A stretch of DNA of 7,250 nt from an uncultured Bacilli bacterium (lineage in GTDB: Bacteria; Bacillota_I; Bacilli_A; RF39; UBA660): the NCBI GenBank assembly GCA_910586635.1, contig CAJUJA010000060.1:1-7250 (forward strand). Reading direction: 5' to 3'. Under the pieces are notes generated by a model, which saw nothing but the letters and a program-made list of their open reading frames with translations, was not told where the DNA came from and did no database searches. This document shows positions 5,743-7,250 of the stretch, one piece after another; positions within the stretch are counted from its first letter, which is position 1; each line of letters starts with the position of its first letter. A program made the position numbers and the translations under genes.

Positions 5743-7122
5743 TTTTCCACTGCTTTCAAAAAATGCTTTGTATGCTAAATAAGCAGAATAAATATCATAT
5801 TTAGATGTAACCTCATATGGAGAATGCATAGAAATAACGGGAACTCCACAGTCTATGACATCGATTCCTTTGTTAGCTAGAATATAGGCAATAGTACCAC
5901 CACCACCAATATCTACTTTTCCTAATTCTGATACTTGATAAATAATATTATTTTTTTCAAATATATTTCTAATATAAGCTACAAACTCTGCATTGGCATC
6001 ACTAGCCCCTGATTTACCACGGGATCCAGTATATTTATTTAATTCCACTCCGTATCCAATATAGGAAGAATTATTTAACTCTGACACATCCTGATAATTC
6101 GGGTCTACTCCACATCCAACATCTGCTGACAACATTCTAGAGTTACAATAAACTTTATTTAGGGCCCCTATAATATTTTCATTTGTTTTATCTAAAAGCT
6201 GATTCATAAACTGATCAAACGTTTCAGAATACATTCCCGTATTTCCATAACTTCCAATTTCTTCTTTGTCAGAGAAAATGGCAATACTAGTAATGTCTGA
6301 TTTTTGAGTTCCTATAATAGATTCTAACAAAGAATAAGCACATACTCTATCATCTTGACCGTAAGATGCTACCATACTTCTATCAAACCCTAAATCTCTT
6401 GCCTTAAATGCAGGTACAATTTCAAGTTCTGATGAATAAAAATCCACTTCTATTATTCCATATTTCTGGTTTAATAGTTTTAAAATATTCTCTTTAATAG
6501 AATCATTTTCCTTATCAGGAATACTACCAATTACTAAATTTAGACTTTCCCCGTTGATTGCTTCTCCAATCTTTTTTTCATACTGTTTTTGAGCTAAGTG
6601 AGGAAGGATATCTGTAATCGTAAAAATGGGGTCATTCTCATCCTCTCCTATATTAATTTCTATTTTTTCTCCATCAGGTTTTACTACAACACCATGAATA
6701 GAAAGCGGAATGGTTGTCCATTGATATTTTTTAATCCCACCATAATAGTGGGTTTTAAATAAGGCTAAATGTGCGTCTTCATAAACTGGATTTGGCTTTA
6801 AATCTAGTCTTGGTGAATCAATATGAGCACCAATGATATTCACACCATTTGTTAATTTTTGATGTCCTATGATTGCTGCAAAAACGCTTTTTCCTCTATT
6901 ATTTAAATATACCTTATCTCCTGCTTTTAAAGATGGTATTTCATCAATATTTTGAAATCCGTTTTCAGTTAGCATTTTAATAATATTTTGATTTGCTTCT
7001 CTTTCTGTCTTGGAATGATTTAAAAATTTCATATAACTATCTGCAAAAGCAAAAATCTCGTTTTTTGTACTTTCATTGGTAAATTTCCAACCACATTCCT
7101 TTTTATTTATAATATCTTTCAT
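5731..7122 (-). CDS. M18-family metallo-aminopeptidase (aspartyl aminopeptidase-like)
   Basis: This 463-residue protein is the usual length for bacterial M18 enzymes. These are cytosolic, di-metal enzymes that form large tetrahedral complexes and remove N-terminal, often acidic, residues from peptides. The metal-site and catalytic motifs are all present: GAHIDSPRLDLK with H100, GQDDR with D257/D258, DKEEIGS with E287-E288, SAD with D334, and MHSPYE with H433. The SGASDANAE segment (371-379) and the GGGGT loop (406-410) are also family features. A strong AAGGAGG lies seven bases before the ATG at 7120-7122. It appears to be a single-gene unit, bounded by hairpins on both sides. Acidic-residue preference is the family norm; specificity cannot be read from sequence here. 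Confidence 0.92.
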   Translation of the reverse strand: MKDIINKKECGWKFTNESTKNEIFAFADSYMKFLNHSKTEREANQNIIKMLTENGFQNIDEIPSLKAGDKVYLNNRGKSVFAAIIGHQKLTNGVNIIGAHIDSPRLDLKPNPVYEDAHLALFKTHYYGGIKKYQWTTIPLSIHGVVVKPDGEKIEINIGEDENDPIFTITDILPHLAQKQYEKKIGEAINGESLNLVIGSIPDKENDSIKENILKLLNQKYGIIEVDFYSSELEIVPAFKARDLGFDRSMVASYGQDDRVCAYSLLESIIGTQKSDITSIAIFSDKEEIGSYGNTGMYSETFDQFMNQLLDKTNENIIGALNKVYCNSRMLSADVGCGVDPNYQDVSELNNSSYIGYGVELNKYTGSRGKSGASDANAEFVAYIRNIFEKNNIIYQVSELGKVDIGGGGTIAYILANKGIDVIDCGVPVISMHSPYEVTSKYDIYSAYLAYKAFFESSGKITY

Positions 7123-7170
7123 TTTATTCCTCCTTACTAACTATATTACCATAATTTGTTTTAAAATATT

Positions 7171-7199
7171 AAAAAACATCACATAATTTGTGATATTTT
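7171..7199 (-). terminator. AT-rich hairpin with T-run upstream of the aminopeptidase gene
   Basis: On the minus strand, AAAATATCACA (7189-7199) pairs with TGTGATGTTTT (7173-7183) through one T-G wobble, around the five-base loop AATTA. The T-run (7171-7176) begins in the stem. It could end a transcript arriving from a gene beyond the right edge. The core ATCACA-N5-TGTGAT (7178-7194) could also be a protein-binding palindrome in the aminopeptidase leader. The two readings cannot be separated here. Confidence 0.4.
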
Positions 7200-7217
7200 C
7201 CTAAATTCAAATTTCAA

Positions 7218-7241
7218 CCGCACCAGGTGGTGCGGCTTTTT
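7218..7241 (+). terminator. GC-rich hairpin with T-run on the plus strand
   Basis: CCGCACC (7218-7224), loop AGGT and GGTGCGG (7229-7235) form a perfect 7-bp GC-rich stem followed by CTTTTT. The T-run lies on the plus strand, although no plus-strand gene was found to its left. On the minus strand the hairpin is followed only by the interrupted stretch TTGAAATTTGAATTT, so two-way function is possible but weaker. It is the most GC-rich short element in the window. Confidence 0.55.
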
Positions 7242-7250
7242 GATACAATA

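Overview
The window is about 7.25 kb of very AT-rich DNA. By hand count, the unknown gene at 2872-3309 is about 35% G+C and sampled neighbouring coding DNA about 28%. Every supported gene lies on the minus strand. Strong AGGAGG-type ribosome binding sites, bacterial -10/-35 boxes, TGG-encoded tryptophan at a catalytic position, and a TruB domain resembling Bacilli/Erysipelotrichia proteins all suggest a low-GC Bacillota bacterium, possibly a gut lineage near the Mollicutes branch. That placement is inference. TGA is not used as a sense codon in the complete genes.

Read in the direction of transcription (right to left), the layout is as follows. 7123-7250 is a leader or intergenic stretch with two hairpins. 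An M18 metallo-aminopeptidase (5731-7122) ends in a hairpin terminator that overlaps its stop codon. Next is a YhfW-like FAD oxidoreductase with a C-terminal Rieske [2Fe-2S] domain (4233-5660). A well-formed promoter embedded in an 11-bp inverted repeat drives a zinc-ribbon/transmembrane/two-PASTA protein (3376-4179). An unrecognised soluble protein (2872-3309) and a PrsW-family intramembrane protease (2135-2845) follow closely. A decayed coding region split over three frames (about 1799-2134) comes next, with a terminator at 1665-1694. An extended -10 promoter then drives a 465-residue protein (134-1531) that joins a complete M15B (VanY-type) peptidase to a complete TruB tRNA pseudouridine-55 synthase. 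A further gene begins at 73 and runs off the left edge, with its own promoter whose -35 box overlaps the fusion gene's stop codon.

No mobile element, CRISPR array, tRNA or rRNA was seen. The genes do not form one pathway. The most unusual items are the peptidase-TruB fusion and the PASTA/unknown/PrsW cluster. In that cluster a single-pass membrane protein with a cytosolic metal-binding head sits two genes away from an intramembrane protease of a family known to cleave such proteins.
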